Shown: positions 53,830 to 63,156, numbered from the stretch's first letter. The stretch: 64,000 nt of DNA from CAZSRX01 sp964609675 [NCBI: uncultured Bacteroidota bacterium] (GCA_964609675.1 CAZSRX010000001.1:1-64000), one strand, 5' to 3'. Notes: generated by a model not told the origin, from the sequence alone. Translations and numbers: made by a program.

Positions 53830-53851
53830 AAAAGATAAAGGTTTTTTAGTA

Positions 53852-55594
53852 ATGGAATCCGCATCGGAAAATTATCCCCGACAAATTCGGCAGGAATGGC
53901 AGGACTGTTGGCCGCGGGCCCTCGCGCTGTGGAGTCCGTATGTAAAACTGCACGATCCGAGCTGGTGCCTGACCTCCGAGCAGGAAAAGAATGAGCGGCT
54001 GCTGGCGAGCTTCGCCATGATCCGGCTCCATGATCATACGGTGGTGATCAGTATCAAAGAAGTGATCGAACGGCATCTGGAAAATTTCGCGTTGGAAATA
54101 CTGGCGCACGAAATCGGACATCATGTCTATGCGCCGGCAGACATCAGCGACCAGGCCCGGATGATTGCGCGTATGCGCAAGGGACTGCCCGGCAAGGAGC
54201 ATCTGGCGCCTTTCATCGCGAACCTTTACACCGACCTGTTGATCAACGACCGGCTGGTGCGTTCCCATAAACTCCGGTTCGCCGAAATCATGCAACGGCT
54301 GAGCGGCCCGGCCGACCCCCTGTGGACGCTTTATATGCGAATCGCTGAGATTCTCTGGAGCGTGAAGAAAGGCGTTCTCGCCAAAGGAACGATGGACGAC
54401 AAACTGGAAGGCGACGCGCAGCTGGGCGCCCGACTGATCCGCAATTACGCCAAAGACTGGCTTGAAGGCTCCGGCCGGTTTGCCGCGCTGTGTTTGTCGT
54501 ATGTGTTGCCGGATGAAGCCGCCGTCGCTCAGCAGAACCAGAAAGCCTGGTCGGACATGGCAGGCGCTGCGTCCGGCGGTTTTCCGGAAGGACTATCCGA
54601 AATGGATGCGTCTGAACAGAACGGGAGTCTTCATCCCGCTTTCGAGGAAACAGGCGATGAACCCGCGGATGGCCATGAGGCTACTGAAACCGTGCCCGAA
54701 GAATCCCCCCAACAGCCCGGCGGCGGCCAGTACCGTCAACCCTACGAATACGGGCAGATTCTCAAGGCCCTGGGCCTTGACCTCAATGATCATGAAATCG
54801 CCGTAAAATATTACCGCGAACGCGCCCTGCCCTTCCTGATTCCTTTTCCCGCGATCGAAAAGCCGCAAAACGCCGAACCGCTCCGCGAGGGCTCGGAAAT
54901 CTGGGACACCGGCTCGTCCATTGAAAATATTGACTGGGTACAGTCGGCCATAAAAAGCCCTTATCTCATTCCCGGATACACCATCATCGAGCCGGTGTAC
55001 GGAACATCGGAAGGCTCGCTTCCCGAAAAAACGCCGGTCGACCTGGATTTATATGTCGACTGCTCCGGTTCGATGCCGAATCCACAGATAGCGATTTCGT
55101 ATCTGACGCTTGCCGGAGCCATCATCAGCCTGTCCGCACTGCGGGCGGGTTCTAAAGTGCAGGCCACGTTATGGAGCGGCACGAATCAATTCGAGTCAAC
55201 CGATGGATTTGTCCGGGATGAGGATCAGATATTAAAAATCCTTACCGGCTACCTCGGCGGCGGCACGGCCTTTCCCATACACAAATTACGCGACACGTAT
55301 GCCGACCGGCCACCCCATGCCGTTAACGTCCACATTCTCGTGATTTCCGATGACGGCGTGACAACCATTTTAAAAAACGACGAAAAAGGCAATAAAGGCG
55401 CTGATATTTCACAGAAAGCCCTGGAAAAAGCCGGCGCCGGCGGCACCATGGTTCTCAACCTCTATCAGGACTGGCATAAGTATAAGCAGTTGGTTCATTT
55501 AAGTAAGCAAGGCTGGAACATTCACCGCATTACCGACTGGACGGAACTGGTGGCGTTCGCGAAACAATTCAGCCGGCAGTATTATGGAAAATAA
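53852..55594 (+). CDS. VWA protein with N-terminal HEXXH metallopeptidase-like domain
   Basis: 580-aa partner of the MoxR ATPase. An N-terminal helix contains LEILAHEIGHHVYAP (HEIGH near residues 87-91), a zinc-metallopeptidase HEXXH motif. LYTDLLINDRLV about 45 residues later has acidic residues that could give the third ligand. A Pro/Glu-rich linker follows (about 245-295). The C-terminal VWA domain (about 395-580) has a complete MIDAS: DCSGS (about 403), Thr in GGGTAF (about 470) and Asp in VISDDG. The layout recalls DUF2201-type metallopeptidase-VWA proteins, but I cannot confirm homology. No signal peptide. Overlaps the next gene by 11 bp. Confidence 0.88.
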   Translation: MESASENYPRQIRQEWQDCWPRALALWSPYVKLHDPSWCLTSEQEKNERLLASFAMIRLHDHTVVISIKEVIERHLENFALEILAHEIGHHVYAPADISDQARMIARMRKGLPGKEHLAPFIANLYTDLLINDRLVRSHKLRFAEIMQRLSGPADPLWTLYMRIAEILWSVKKGVLAKGTMDDKLEGDAQLGARLIRNYAKDWLEGSGRFAALCLSYVLPDEAAVAQQNQKAWSDMAGAASGGFPEGLSEMDASEQNGSLHPAFEETGDEPADGHEATETVPEESPQQPGGGQYRQPYEYGQILKALGLDLNDHEIAVKYYRERALPFLIPFPAIEKPQNAEPLREGSEIWDTGSSIENIDWVQSAIKSPYLIPGYTIIEPVYGTSEGSLPEKTPVDLDLYVDCSGSMPNPQIAISYLTLAGAIISLSALRAGSKVQATLWSGTNQFESTDGFVRDEDQILKILTGYLGGGTAFPIHKLRDTYADRPPHAVNVHILVISDDGVTTILKNDEKGNKGADISQKALEKAGAGGTMVLNLYQDWHKYKQLVHLSKQGWNIHRITDWTELVAFAKQFSRQYYGK

Positions 55595-56177
55595 CTTACA
55601 GCAGGAAGGTCCCGCGCTCGAGTATTTACTCCGGCGCCTGTCCGAATGTCCCCCGGAATTCGTAATTTCTGCCCATGATAAAACGGCTGTCGCGCCGGCC
55701 GCTGTTGTTTCAGATTTATTGCAGGATCTCGGCGGCCATTTATTAACGCCGGGGTCGGCCGCTCCGTTTCAGCTTGAACCAAGCGGGAAGAATAGAAATT
55801 ATATTAATATCATTTTGATTGCCTGCTGGCTGCTGCACGATTCCTGGTTCCGTCAACAGCAACGATTCGCTGAAAACGCTTATAATTTTCTCCGTAACGG
55901 ATTAGACGAGTTGTCAAAAAGGATTACGGCCGATAAATTCATCTATGATCCGGATCGCCGTGAGGAGCTGGTCCGCCTGGTTTTACAGGCCTTGGGGCTT
56001 CGACCGAAGGGTGAATCTCCGGAACAGGCCGCTGACCGTTTAAAAACGCTTGATTCCATTGAGCGTGAACGCGTGATTCGCGAAGCTAAAAAAGCAGAAG
56101 AGCGCGCCAAAGAACTCCGCGAAGCCATGGCCCGACAGGCCGCCATCGAAGCCGCTTCTAAAATGCCAAGGGAATGA
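55584..56177 (+). CDS. Unknown coiled-coil protein, fourth gene of the MoxR-VWA cassette
   Basis: 197 aa; the ATG lies inside the end of the VWA gene. The N-terminal half is a compact helical region (LEYLLRRLSECPPEFVI, NIILIACWLLHDSWFRQQQR). The C-terminal half is a helix bundle leading into a charged coiled coil (ADRLKTLDSIERERVIREAK, then KAEERAKELREAMARQAAI). I have seen similar C-terminal helices in uncharacterised proteins next to MoxR/VWA genes, so it is probably a conserved subunit. No enzymatic motif is visible. Confidence 0.8.
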   Translation: MENNLQQEGPALEYLLRRLSECPPEFVISAHDKTAVAPAAVVSDLLQDLGGHLLTPGSAAPFQLEPSGKNRNYINIILIACWLLHDSWFRQQQRFAENAYNFLRNGLDELSKRITADKFIYDPDRREELVRLVLQALGLRPKGESPEQAADRLKTLDSIERERVIREAKKAEERAKELREAMARQAAIEAASKMPRE

Positions 56178-56462
56178 ATCGATAATAACGATTCGATCTT
56201 CGGTTTCCTATTGTACGGCCTTCGCAAACAACAAAGTGTGATTGCGTTATCCGTTGAATGGTTTTTTAGCTTGCCGCCACGACCTTCATATCTTTTGGAT
56301 TGCAACGCCGTTAAAATTATTGATAGCCGCTCCCTTTAGGTCGGGCATAGATAGATAATAACGGATATCAAAAAAATTGACCGCCGCAACCTTCAGGCCG
56401 CATATCCCCAACGCATTGTAACAGCCATTGGATGAATACCGCCGGACGGTTAACCATTACGG
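56178..56462. other. Gap after the MoxR-VWA cassette
   Basis: No gene is visible. GAATCG (56176-56181) and CGATTC (56189-56194) form a short hairpin overlapping the last stop, without a T-run. Confidence 0.5.
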
Positions 56463-56645
56463 TTAATCCTCAATCTGTTTCACTTTTACCGCGCCTTCAA
56501 AGTACAGATTGTCGTGGTATTCGTTAAGGGTCAGCGCTTCCGCAATCAGCGACTCCGTAACCGGAAGAACCATACGGGTATGCGGCGTTTTACCGCTGCC
56601 AACCCGGATAATCTCGTCCGGAACCGTGATGATAAATTTTTTCAT
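56463..56645 (-). CDS. Small conserved-looking protein, unknown function
   Basis: 60 aa (MKKFIITVPDEIIRVGSGKT...). AAAGGGAT precedes the ATG at good spacing, and composition is protein-like (beta strands, then VLPVTESLIAEALTLNEYHD). No signal peptide. I do not recognise it. It stands alone, divergent from rpsU. Confidence 0.6.
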   Translation of the reverse strand: MKKFIITVPDEIIRVGSGKTPHTRMVLPVTESLIAEALTLNEYHDNLYFEGAVKVKQIED

Positions 56646-56864
56646 ATTTTATCCCTTTGTGATTTTGTTTGATATTAGTCTGTTATAAAAAAACTACCAT
56701 AATGTAGCGTTTCTCCTATAAAAGTTCAAATCTGTCCATGAAAATAATAGTTCATTTAGAGCTATGGGCGTTTTTCACAAATTATCAACATTTAAATCTA
56801 ATAAAATTATTAATTAAAATAAATTTTCACTTGATTTTTCAAAAAAAATAAATATATTTGCATA

Positions 56865-56891
56865 TTGCACTCATTTTTAATGGATTATAAT
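56865..56891 (+). promoter_or_regulatory. Possible rpsU promoter
   Basis: TTGCAC (56865-56870) and a perfect TATAAT (56886-56891) are 15 bases apart, within a very AT-rich 290-bp gap upstream of rpsU. The spacer is slightly short. Confidence 0.4.
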
Positions 56892-56933
56892 TAATAAGTA
56901 TTTATTTATATTTATTTTAGACAAGGACAAACT

Positions 56934-57131
56934 ATGATTACTGTACAGATTGGCGAAAACGAGTCGTTTGACAAAGCGTTAAAGCGGTTTAAACGGAAAT
57001 GCCTGCAATCCGGTTTAATGCGCACTCTGAGGGATAATGCACATTATACCAAGCCGAGTGAAAAACGCAAGGCCGACCGTTTACGCGCCATTCGTAAACA
57101 GCGCCAGATTCAGGCCGAGCAAAATTATTAA
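56934..57131 (+). CDS. rpsU: 30S ribosomal protein S21
   Basis: 65-aa basic protein of the small ribosomal subunit, located near the mRNA exit and the 3' end of 16S rRNA. MITVQIGENESFDKALKRFK and LRDNAHYTKPSEKRKADRLR are diagnostic. AAGGACAAACT precedes the ATG. It is followed 28 bp later by a strong terminator. Confidence 0.97.
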   Translation: MITVQIGENESFDKALKRFKRKCLQSGLMRTLRDNAHYTKPSEKRKADRLRAIRKQRQIQAEQNY

Positions 57132-57159
57132 TCGTTCGTTGCGGGTATCGAAGATTCTA

Positions 57160-57188
57160 AAAGCCGGAAATCATTCCGGCTTTTTTTA
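57160..57188 (+). terminator. Bidirectional terminator between rpsU and guaA
   Basis: AAAGCCGGAA pairs with TTCCGGCTTT around ATCA. T-runs follow on the plus strand and, shorter, on the minus strand; it touches the guaA stop. Confidence 0.9.
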
Positions 57189-58739
57189 TTCCCATTCGAT
57201 GGTAGCCGGCGGTTTGGAACTGATATCGTATACCACGCGGTTGACGGCGGAAACCTCATTAATTATCCGGGCTGAAATTTTACCCAGCAGTTCATAAGGG
57301 ATTTGCGCCCAGTCGGCGGTCATACCGTCCTGACTGGTAACGGCGCGGAGGGCCACCGTGTTCTGGTAGGTGCGCTCATCGCCCATGACGCCTACGGACT
57401 TCACCGGAAGCAATACCGCGAAAGCCTGCCAGATCTTGTCATACCATCCGCTCGATATCAGTTCTTCCATGTAAATCGCATCGGCCTCGCGGAGTATGTC
57501 GCAGCGTTCTTTGGTCACTTCGCCCAGCACGCGCACGGCCAGCCCGGGTCCCGGAAACGGATGCCGCCGGAGCAGCGGTTCCGGTAAACCCAGTTCCCGT
57601 CCGGCTCTGCGGACTTCATCCTTAAACAGTTCCCTCAACGGCTCGACTAGCTTCAGATTCATCCGCTCCGGCAGGCCGCCTACGTTGTGATGCGTCTTGA
57701 TGGTCGCCGACGGCCCTTTTACGGAAACGCTCTCAATCACGTCCGGATACAACGTTCCCTGCGCCAGAAAATCGATCGGGCCGGTAACGGAACGCAGTTT
57801 TTGGACTTCCGCCTCAAACACCTCGATGAACGTATTACCGATGATTTTTCTTTTTTGTTCCGGCTCGATAACGCCCGCCAGCCGTGAGAGAAACAGCGAT
57901 TCCGCGTCCACGGCGATGAAGTGCGTGGTAAAATACTTCCGAAACGTGTGTTCCACCTGCAGCGCTTCGTTTTTCCTCAGCAGGCCGTTGTTCACGAATA
58001 TCGCCGTGTATTGGTGGGGAATCGCTCGGTGCAGGAGCATCGCTACAACCGAAGAATCCACGCCGCCGGACAGCGCACAGATAACGTGCCCGCCGCCCAC
58101 CGTCGCACGAATGCCGTTGATGGCCGCCTCAATAAACGAACTCGTCGTCCAGTCGCCCCGGCAACCGCAGACGCCAAAAACGAAATTACGCAGCAAATCC
58201 ATGCCCATCGGGGTATGCGCGACTTCCGGATGGAACTGCACCCCAAAGATGGGCTTTTGCTGATGACGAATGGCGGTTATGGGCGCGTTATCCGTATGGG
58301 CAATGACTTCGTAACCGGCCGGGATTTTTTCGAGCCGGTCGCCATGGCTCTGCCAAACAACGGTCGTTTCGGGAAAGGCCGCAAACAGGTCCCGGTGATC
58401 ATCGATATAAAGGTCAGCCCGGCCGTATTCCCTTCGGGCCGCACGATCGACTTGCCCACCGAAGAAATACGCCATCAACTGCATGCCGTAACAGATGCCC
58501 AGCACCGGAATCCCGATATCAAACAACTCCCGTTCCGGGCGCGGCGCGCCTTCCGCGTAAACACTCGAAGGCCCGCCCGAAAGGATGATACCCGATGGCC
58601 TCCGGTCTCGGATCTGCAACGCGGTAATCGTGTAAGGATGAATTTCTGTGTAAATATTCATCTCCCTGATCCGGCGCGCGATCAATTGCGTGTACTGCGA
58701 ACCAAAATCCAGTATCAGAATCATTTCCTGTTGCGGCAT
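57186..58739 (-). CDS. guaA: GMP synthase (glutamine-hydrolysing)
   Basis: 517-aa purine biosynthesis enzyme converting XMP, ATP and glutamine to GMP. The N-terminal class I amidotransferase has [18 protein letters not shown], the nucleophile Cys in [16 protein letters not shown], and [14 protein letters not shown]. The ATP-pyrophosphatase loop is [16 protein letters not shown] (about 224). The C-terminal dimerisation domain ends [16 protein letters not shown], as in the family. Full length and apparently monocistronic. Confidence 0.98.
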   Translation of the reverse strand: MPQQEMILILDFGSQYTQLIARRIREMNIYTEIHPYTITALQIRDRRPSGIILSGGPSSVYAEGAPRPERELFDIGIPVLGICYGMQLMAYFFGGQVDRAARREYGRADLYIDDHRDLFAAFPETTVVWQSHGDRLEKIPAGYEVIAHTDNAPITAIRHQQKPIFGVQFHPEVAHTPMGMDLLRNFVFGVCGCRGDWTTSSFIEAAINGIRATVGGGHVICALSGGVDSSVVAMLLHRAIPHQYTAIFVNNGLLRKNEALQVEHTFRKYFTTHFIAVDAESLFLSRLAGVIEPEQKRKIIGNTFIEVFEAEVQKLRSVTGPIDFLAQGTLYPDVIESVSVKGPSATIKTHHNVGGLPERMNLKLVEPLRELFKDEVRRAGRELGLPEPLLRRHPFPGPGLAVRVLGEVTKERCDILREADAIYMEELISSGWYDKIWQAFAVLLPVKSVGVMGDERTYQNTVALRAVTSQDGMTADWAQIPYELLGKISARIINEVSAVNRVVYDISSKPPATIEWE

Positions 58740-58787
58740 GAGGACCTCGCTAATGTTGTTGGAGAAGGAACACCCATCAATCGGGAT

Positions 58788-58815
58788 AATATAAAAAAGC
58801 CCGGGTTGAAATCAA
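58788..58815 (-). promoter_or_regulatory. Possible guaA promoter
   Basis: On the minus strand TTGATT (58815-58810) and TATATT (58793-58788) are 16 bases apart, about 50 bp upstream of guaA. A GC-rich CCCGGGC plus T-run lies within the spacer. No purine-riboswitch core is present. Confidence 0.35.
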
Positions 58816-58850
58816 TAAATAATCTCTCCATCCGGGTGTTTTTTATCAAT

Positions 58851-58883
58851 AAAAAAACCCCGGAAGCGGATGGCTCCCGGGGT
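58851..58883 (-). terminator. Terminator of the coiled-coil lipoprotein gene
   Basis: On the minus strand ACCCCGG pairs with CCGGGGT and is followed by six T, about 25 bp past the stop at 58909. Confidence 0.87.
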
Positions 58884-58908
58884 CGTATAAACCCTAAAAT
58901 TTAACTAT

Positions 58909-59466
58909 TTACTTCTTGACCGTTTTCGGTGCAGTCATCGCTTTCAGATCGGCGAACTTGGCTTTGATCTCTTCGATCTTGGTGTTCGCGCCGGCGGGAT
59001 CGGCTTCGCACATGCCTTCGGCATCTTTAACGGCGGTTTCGATCTCGGTCTTCAGCGTGTTGTACTTGGCGGCATCGTCTTTCTTCATTTTCTTGACAGC
59101 GGCGGCAGCGGCTTTGTCTTTACCGTAGGCTTCCCATTCGGTCTTGAAAGCGGCAATCGCAGCTTTGGCGTCTTCGCCCATCTTCTTCATGTTATCCGGA
59201 GCAGCTTTGGCGGCTTCATCATATTTCTTGATGGCTTCAATCAGCTTGGCTTTGGCTTTGTCAAATTCGCTCTTCTTGATCATTTCATTGGCGTCTTTGA
59301 CTAACGCTTCGGCGGCATCATAAGCTTCTTTGGAATACACAGCGGCATTCACTTTGTCCGCATTCGCCTTAGCGGTTTTGGCTTTGTCCTGTTCTTCTTT
59401 CGGGGGTCCGCCGCAGCCGACTAAAATCGCAACAGCTAATCCGGAAAGGATCATTCGCTTTAACAT
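58909..59466 (-). CDS. Alanine/lysine-rich helical lipoprotein (DUF4398-like)
   Basis: 185-aa envelope lipoprotein. The signal is MLKRMILSGLAVAILVGC. The mature protein is almost entirely helical, rich in Ala and Lys, with repeats of the type YDAAEALVKDANEMIKKSEF and AKAKLIEAIKKYDEAAKAAP, reminiscent of TPR-like or DUF4398 lipoproteins. Narrow codon choice and its own strong terminator suggest an abundant product. It may be a structural envelope component; the exact role is unknown. Confidence 0.8.
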   Translation of the reverse strand: MLKRMILSGLAVAILVGCGGPPKEEQDKAKTAKANADKVNAAVYSKEAYDAAEALVKDANEMIKKSEFDKAKAKLIEAIKKYDEAAKAAPDNMKKMGEDAKAAIAAFKTEWEAYGKDKAAAAAVKKMKKDDAAKYNTLKTEIETAVKDAEGMCEADPAGANTKIEEIKAKFADLKAMTAPKTVKK

Positions 59467-59602
59467 ATCATTTCTCCTTGTTTGGGTTTTGAGGGTTTTT
59501 AGTTAATTTAGGGTTTCATAACACGCAATTATAGTTTGAATTGATTAAAAAGTCAATACTTTTTTGTTAAAAATATATTTTATCGGATAAGAAGGTATTT
59601 TA

Positions 59603-59854
59603 TTACTTGGCATCATTCATCCATTCATGAATTTTAATCACGATATTTTCATCGCGTAAAGCGGCTATCGCTTTGATAAATTCCGGCGGTGCACCTTTCA
59701 TGGCCATTTCCTGAATGAACGAATTCAAAAGGGATTTCCTGTCAAAAGGGCGCAAATGGACAACCGCTTTAATAAAACGATATATCGTCTCGTCTTCACG
59801 GCTGACACGAAGAAGGTCAACGAATATTTCATCGGCGGATAGGTCGCGAGCCAT
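59603..59854 (-). CDS. Small helical protein upstream-coupled to Mrp, unknown function
   Basis: 83 aa (MARDLSADEIFVDLLRVSRE...). Predicted helical throughout, acidic N-terminus, no signal peptide and no recognised family. It begins 24 bp after the mrp stop in the same direction, so is likely cotranscribed with mrp. Confidence 0.65.
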   Translation of the reverse strand: MARDLSADEIFVDLLRVSREDETIYRFIKAVVHLRPFDRKSLLNSFIQEMAMKGAPPEFIKAIAALRDENIVIKIHEWMNDAK

Positions 59855-59878
59855 CAGAACTATACTTGCCTTATCGGG

Positions 59879-60991
59879 TTACCGGGTTTTTAAATGCGAA
59901 GCGTCAAAAAAAGTTTTCTGACCGAGCAAGCGGATTTTTGCTTCGTCATTGCCGTGACCTAAGACGCTGACGTAAGCGGCGATACGCCCGGCCGTTTCCA
60001 TGAAGACGCGGGCGTTTTCGGAATCCGGTTGGGCGGCGACAATCGGCGTGCCGGTATCGCCTGCCCGGCGGGTTTCCACGTCGAGCGGAATTTCCCCGAG
60101 AAAGGGCACGTCCAGCGATTCACAGGCTTTACGGGCGCCGCCGTAGGAAAAGATTTCCGTGCGCTGATGACAGTGCGGACAGACAAAATAACTCATGTTC
60201 TCGATAATCCCGAGTATCGGCACGTGAACTTTCTGGAACATGCCTACGCCGCGCTTGGCGTCCATGAGGGCGACATCCTGCGGGGTGGTTACGATTACGG
60301 CGCCGGTCAGCGGTACCGCCTGCGACAGGGTCAGCTGGGCATCTCCGGTTCCGGGCGGCAGATCCACCACGAGATAATCCAGCGGGCCCCAGTTTACGTC
60401 GGACATCAATTGGGTCAGGGCGTTGGCGACCATCGGACCGCGCCATACCAGCGCCTCGTTGTCGGGCAGGAGAAAGCCGATCGACATCATTTTAATGCCG
60501 TGATTTTCCAGAGGAATCAGACGTTTTTCACCGTCCATCTCCGGCGCTTCCCTGACACCCATCATCAGCGGAATACTGGGCCCGTAAATGTCGGCGTCTA
60601 ATAGCCCAACGGCCGCATCCAGCCGGCCCAGCGCCACCGCAATATTGGTAGCCACGGTGGACTTGCCGACGCCGCCCTTGCCGCTGGCCACCGCAATAAT
60701 GTTCTTAACCTGCGGCAAAAGGTTACCGTCCATGGAAGGACGGCGGGCCGATTGCGCGGTCATGGTTACATGAACGGATTTTACACCATCCAGTTTTTTT
60801 ACAATTTCTTCGCATTGGGTTTTAAAACGTTCTTTGACCGGACACGCCGGCGTGGTCAGTTCTACCGTAAAAGTCACATGACCATCAAGAATCTCCAAAT
60901 TTTTGATGAATCCCAAACTAACAATATCCCGGTTCAGGTCGGGATCTATCACCACTTTCAGCGCCTGCAATATCGAATCCTGCGTAACCAT
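59879..60991 (-). CDS. mrp: Mrp/NBP35-family iron-sulfur carrier ATPase
   Basis: 370-aa P-loop ATPase that binds and delivers [4Fe-4S] clusters to apo-proteins. The N-terminal MIP18/DUF59 domain (about 1-95) has DPDLNRDIVSLGFIKNLEI. The deviant Walker A is ASGKGGVGKST (about 104), followed by DADIYGPSIPLMMG and VDLPPGTGDAQLTL. The cluster-binding pair is in YFVCPHCHQ. The window encodes many Fe-S proteins (Rnf, LeuC), which fits its role. Confidence 0.96.
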   Translation of the reverse strand: MVTQDSILQALKVVIDPDLNRDIVSLGFIKNLEILDGHVTFTVELTTPACPVKERFKTQCEEIVKKLDGVKSVHVTMTAQSARRPSMDGNLLPQVKNIIAVASGKGGVGKSTVATNIAVALGRLDAAVGLLDADIYGPSIPLMMGVREAPEMDGEKRLIPLENHGIKMMSIGFLLPDNEALVWRGPMVANALTQLMSDVNWGPLDYLVVDLPPGTGDAQLTLSQAVPLTGAVIVTTPQDVALMDAKRGVGMFQKVHVPILGIIENMSYFVCPHCHQRTEIFSYGGARKACESLDVPFLGEIPLDVETRRAGDTGTPIVAAQPDSENARVFMETAGRIAAYVSVLGHGNDEAKIRLLGQKTFFDASHLKTR

Positions 60992-61009
60992 CGGTATCCT
61001 TTCAATCTG

Positions 61010-61696
61010 TTATACTTTAATTTCTAGCCAGGATAAAATTAATAATTCTACGATAAATAGCAAGAAGCCCGCTGATAAAGCGCCTATATAGCATAAAGGC
61101 CCACCGATACGAAATCGGATTTCTCTGAAAAATACAAAAATATAAATAAACATATTGATATAGATATAAAGTATCATTATTCCTGCGAACAGCCCTACGG
61201 ACAATAACAGGTAGATCATTTTATAATCATTTAAAAAATAAATCATGCTTAAGTACCCCGAAACCGAAACCGTCAGTAAAACGGTAAATGAAAGCCACGG
61301 AAAAGACTGTGTGGTTATCTGTTCCGGGCGGATCATCCATTTGTGGTACAGGGATAGGACTCCGGCAAAACAAACAAATCCGAACCCATAACCCGAAACG
61401 AAACGCCAGAGATTAAAATCGTCGGTTATACCGGTAGCGGCATCCGCCAGCATGAACGCCGTAAGAATTCCCAGCAGCCCAAAAAAAGAGCGGGACAGTG
61501 GTATGCGGTTTCGCCGGCCGTATCGGATCATTAACCATATGAAAACAGTAAGCACGCCAAGGTAAATGCCCGTACAGCGCGCGCAGACCGGGAGAGGCGT
61601 CTGGCTGAGCATCAAACAGCGGGACTCAATCTGATGGCAAAGCAAGGCGCCGAGATCGTAAAACAGGCTCCAAAATCGGTCAAAAAGATAATTCAA
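61010..61696 (-). CDS. DUF2085 membrane protein
   Basis: 228-aa inner-membrane protein with about six helices. The family signature is present: LLCHQIESRCLMLS, then PLPVCARCTGIYLG. The conserved His and Cys residues suggest metal or redox chemistry, but no function is established. An acidic residue pair, ADAATG, lies in the third helix. Its stop lies 18 bp upstream of the mrp ATG. Confidence 0.88.
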   Translation of the reverse strand: MNYLFDRFWSLFYDLGALLCHQIESRCLMLSQTPLPVCARCTGIYLGVLTVFIWLMIRYGRRNRIPLSRSFFGLLGILTAFMLADAATGITDDFNLWRFVSGYGFGFVCFAGVLSLYHKWMIRPEQITTQSFPWLSFTVLLTVSVSGYLSMIYFLNDYKMIYLLLSVGLFAGIMILYIYINMFIYIFVFFREIRFRIGGPLCYIGALSAGFLLFIVELLILSWLEIKV

Positions 61697-61714
61697 TATT
61701 TTATCCGTTTTTTC

Positions 61715-61743
61715 TTGCTTTTTTCATGGTAATAATATATAAT
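61715..61743 (+). promoter_or_regulatory. Promoter of tRNA-Lys
   Basis: TTGCTT (61715-61720) and a perfect TATAAT (61738-61743) are 17 bases apart, placing the start site about 10 bp before the tRNA. Confidence 0.75.
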
Positions 61744-61759
61744 TGCAGTCCTAAAGGTC

Positions 61760-61835
61760 GAGCTAGTAGCTCAGCCGGTAGAGCAGCGCCCTTTTAAGGC
61801 GAAGGTCGTAGGTTCGATCCCTACCTGGCTCACCA
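61760..61835 (+). tRNA. tRNA-Lys (UUU)
   Basis: Full cloverleaf on the plus strand: acceptor GAGCTAG/CTGGCTC, anticodon loop CTTTTAA giving UUU, T-loop TTCGATC, discriminator A. CCA is encoded, unlike the three other tRNAs in this window. Confidence 0.95.
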
Positions 61836-61840
61836 GAATC

Positions 61841-61874
61841 AAAAGGAAAAGATAGTCTCTTTTCCTTTTTTTTT
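61841..61874 (+). terminator. Terminator of tRNA-Lys (possibly shared with clpX)
   Basis: AAAAGGAAAAGA pairs perfectly with TCTTTTCCTTTT around TAGTC and runs into further T. The opposite strand also ends in T, so it may stop the leftward clpX transcript. Confidence 0.85.
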
Positions 61875-63129
61875 ATGCCGTTTGTTTAACCGATTTGTCG
61901 CCGTGGTATGTGATAATCGGGTCTTCGCCGCTGGTGATGCAGCCCTTATGGATGGTGCAGGTTTTGACATTTTTCAGCGAAGGGATTTTATACATGATGT
62001 CCAGCATAAACCGTTCCATGATGGCGCGTAGTCCGCGGGCGCCGGTCTTTCGCTTCATGGCCAGGGCGACCACCTCCCGCAGGGCGTCTTCCTCGAACTG
62101 CAGATTAACCTGATCCAACGACAGCAATTTCTGGTACTGCTTGATAATCGCGTTTTTCGGTTTTAGCAGAATGGTGTAGAGCGCCTCTTCGGACAATTCT
62201 TCCAGAGGGCAAATCAGCGGAAGACGGCCAATCAGTTCCGGAATTAATCCGAATGACAGCAGGTCGTCCGGTTCGGCAAGCGCCAGGATTTCACTGATGG
62301 TCTGCGGGTCGTGCTTCTGAACGTCGGCGGTGAAACCGATATTCTTTTTACCGATACGGGTCTGCACGATTTTGTCGAGACCTTCAAAGGCGCCGCCGCA
62401 GATGAATAAAATATTTTTGGTGTTGATTGGGATCAGGTTTTGTTCGGGATGTTTGCGCCCGCCTTTGGGCGGCACGTGAGACACCGTACCTTCGAGGATT
62501 TTCAGGAGGGCCTGCTGGACACCCTCGCCCGAAACGTCGCGGGTGATGGAAGGATTGCCGCTCTTGCGCGCGATTTTGTCGATTTCGTCAATGTACACGA
62601 TACCGCGTTCGGCGGCGGAAACCTCATAATTAGCCGCCTGCAGCAGCCGCACGAGAATATTCTCGACGTCCTCGCCCACGTAGCCGGCTTCGGTTAGCGT
62701 GGTGGCATCGGCAATGGAAAACGGCACATGCAGAAAACGCGCGAGGGTCTGGGCCAGCAACGTCTTGCCGGTGCCCGTGGGACCGATGAGTATGATATTC
62801 GTTTTCTCGAGTTCCACGTCGTTGTCCCGCGCCTGCAAGGAGGATATGCGTTTGTAATGATTGTACACCGCCACGCTGAGCGATTTCTTTGCCCGCTCCT
62901 GCCCGATAACATACTCATCCAGCCGGTTCTTGATGGCTTCCGGCGTAATGTCCGTGGGTAGTATGGACAGATCTTTTGTAGTATGCGCCTTGATCATGTC
63001 GGACGCGCTGTGAACGCATTCGTTGCAGATATGCACGCCCTGCGGTCCGCTGATGATGCTGTCCACTTCCTCGGCGGATTTGCCGCAGAAGGAACAATGG
63101 AACGCGCGAACGGAATTGTTATTCTTCAT
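61873..63129 (-). CDS. clpX: ATP-dependent Clp protease ATP-binding subunit ClpX
   Basis: 418-aa AAA+ unfoldase that feeds substrates to ClpP. The N-terminal zinc-binding domain is [13 protein letters not shown]...ICNEC. The ATPase has Walker [14 protein letters not shown] (about 113), Walker [13 protein letters not shown], the pore loop GYVGEDVEN (GYVG) and sensor-2 arginine in [12 protein letters not shown]. The IGF-type ClpP-binding loop reads KKNIGFTAD. Immediately downstream of clpP. Confidence 0.98.
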   Translation of the reverse strand: MKNNNSVRAFHCSFCGKSAEEVDSIISGPQGVHICNECVHSASDMIKAHTTKDLSILPTDITPEAIKNRLDEYVIGQERAKKSLSVAVYNHYKRISSLQARDNDVELEKTNIILIGPTGTGKTLLAQTLARFLHVPFSIADATTLTEAGYVGEDVENILVRLLQAANYEVSAAERGIVYIDEIDKIARKSGNPSITRDVSGEGVQQALLKILEGTVSHVPPKGGRKHPEQNLIPINTKNILFICGGAFEGLDKIVQTRIGKKNIGFTADVQKHDPQTISEILALAEPDDLLSFGLIPELIGRLPLICPLEELSEEALYTILLKPKNAIIKQYQKLLSLDQVNLQFEEDALREVVALAMKRKTGARGLRAIMERFMLDIMYKIPSLKNVKTCTIHKGCITSGEDPIITYHGDKSVKQTA

Positions 63130-63156
63130 GGTCGTGATTTCGGTTAAATGAAACGC

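Noticed and set aside
51143-55594. RavA-ViaA or CbbQ-CbbO pair
   Set aside because: MoxR and VWA domains alone do not distinguish these; the HEXXH motif and the two extra subunits do not fit either known pair.
58740-58850. Purine riboswitch ahead of guaA
   Set aside because: The leader lacks the conserved three-way-junction core sequences; only a GC-rich patch with T-run overlapping a possible promoter was found.
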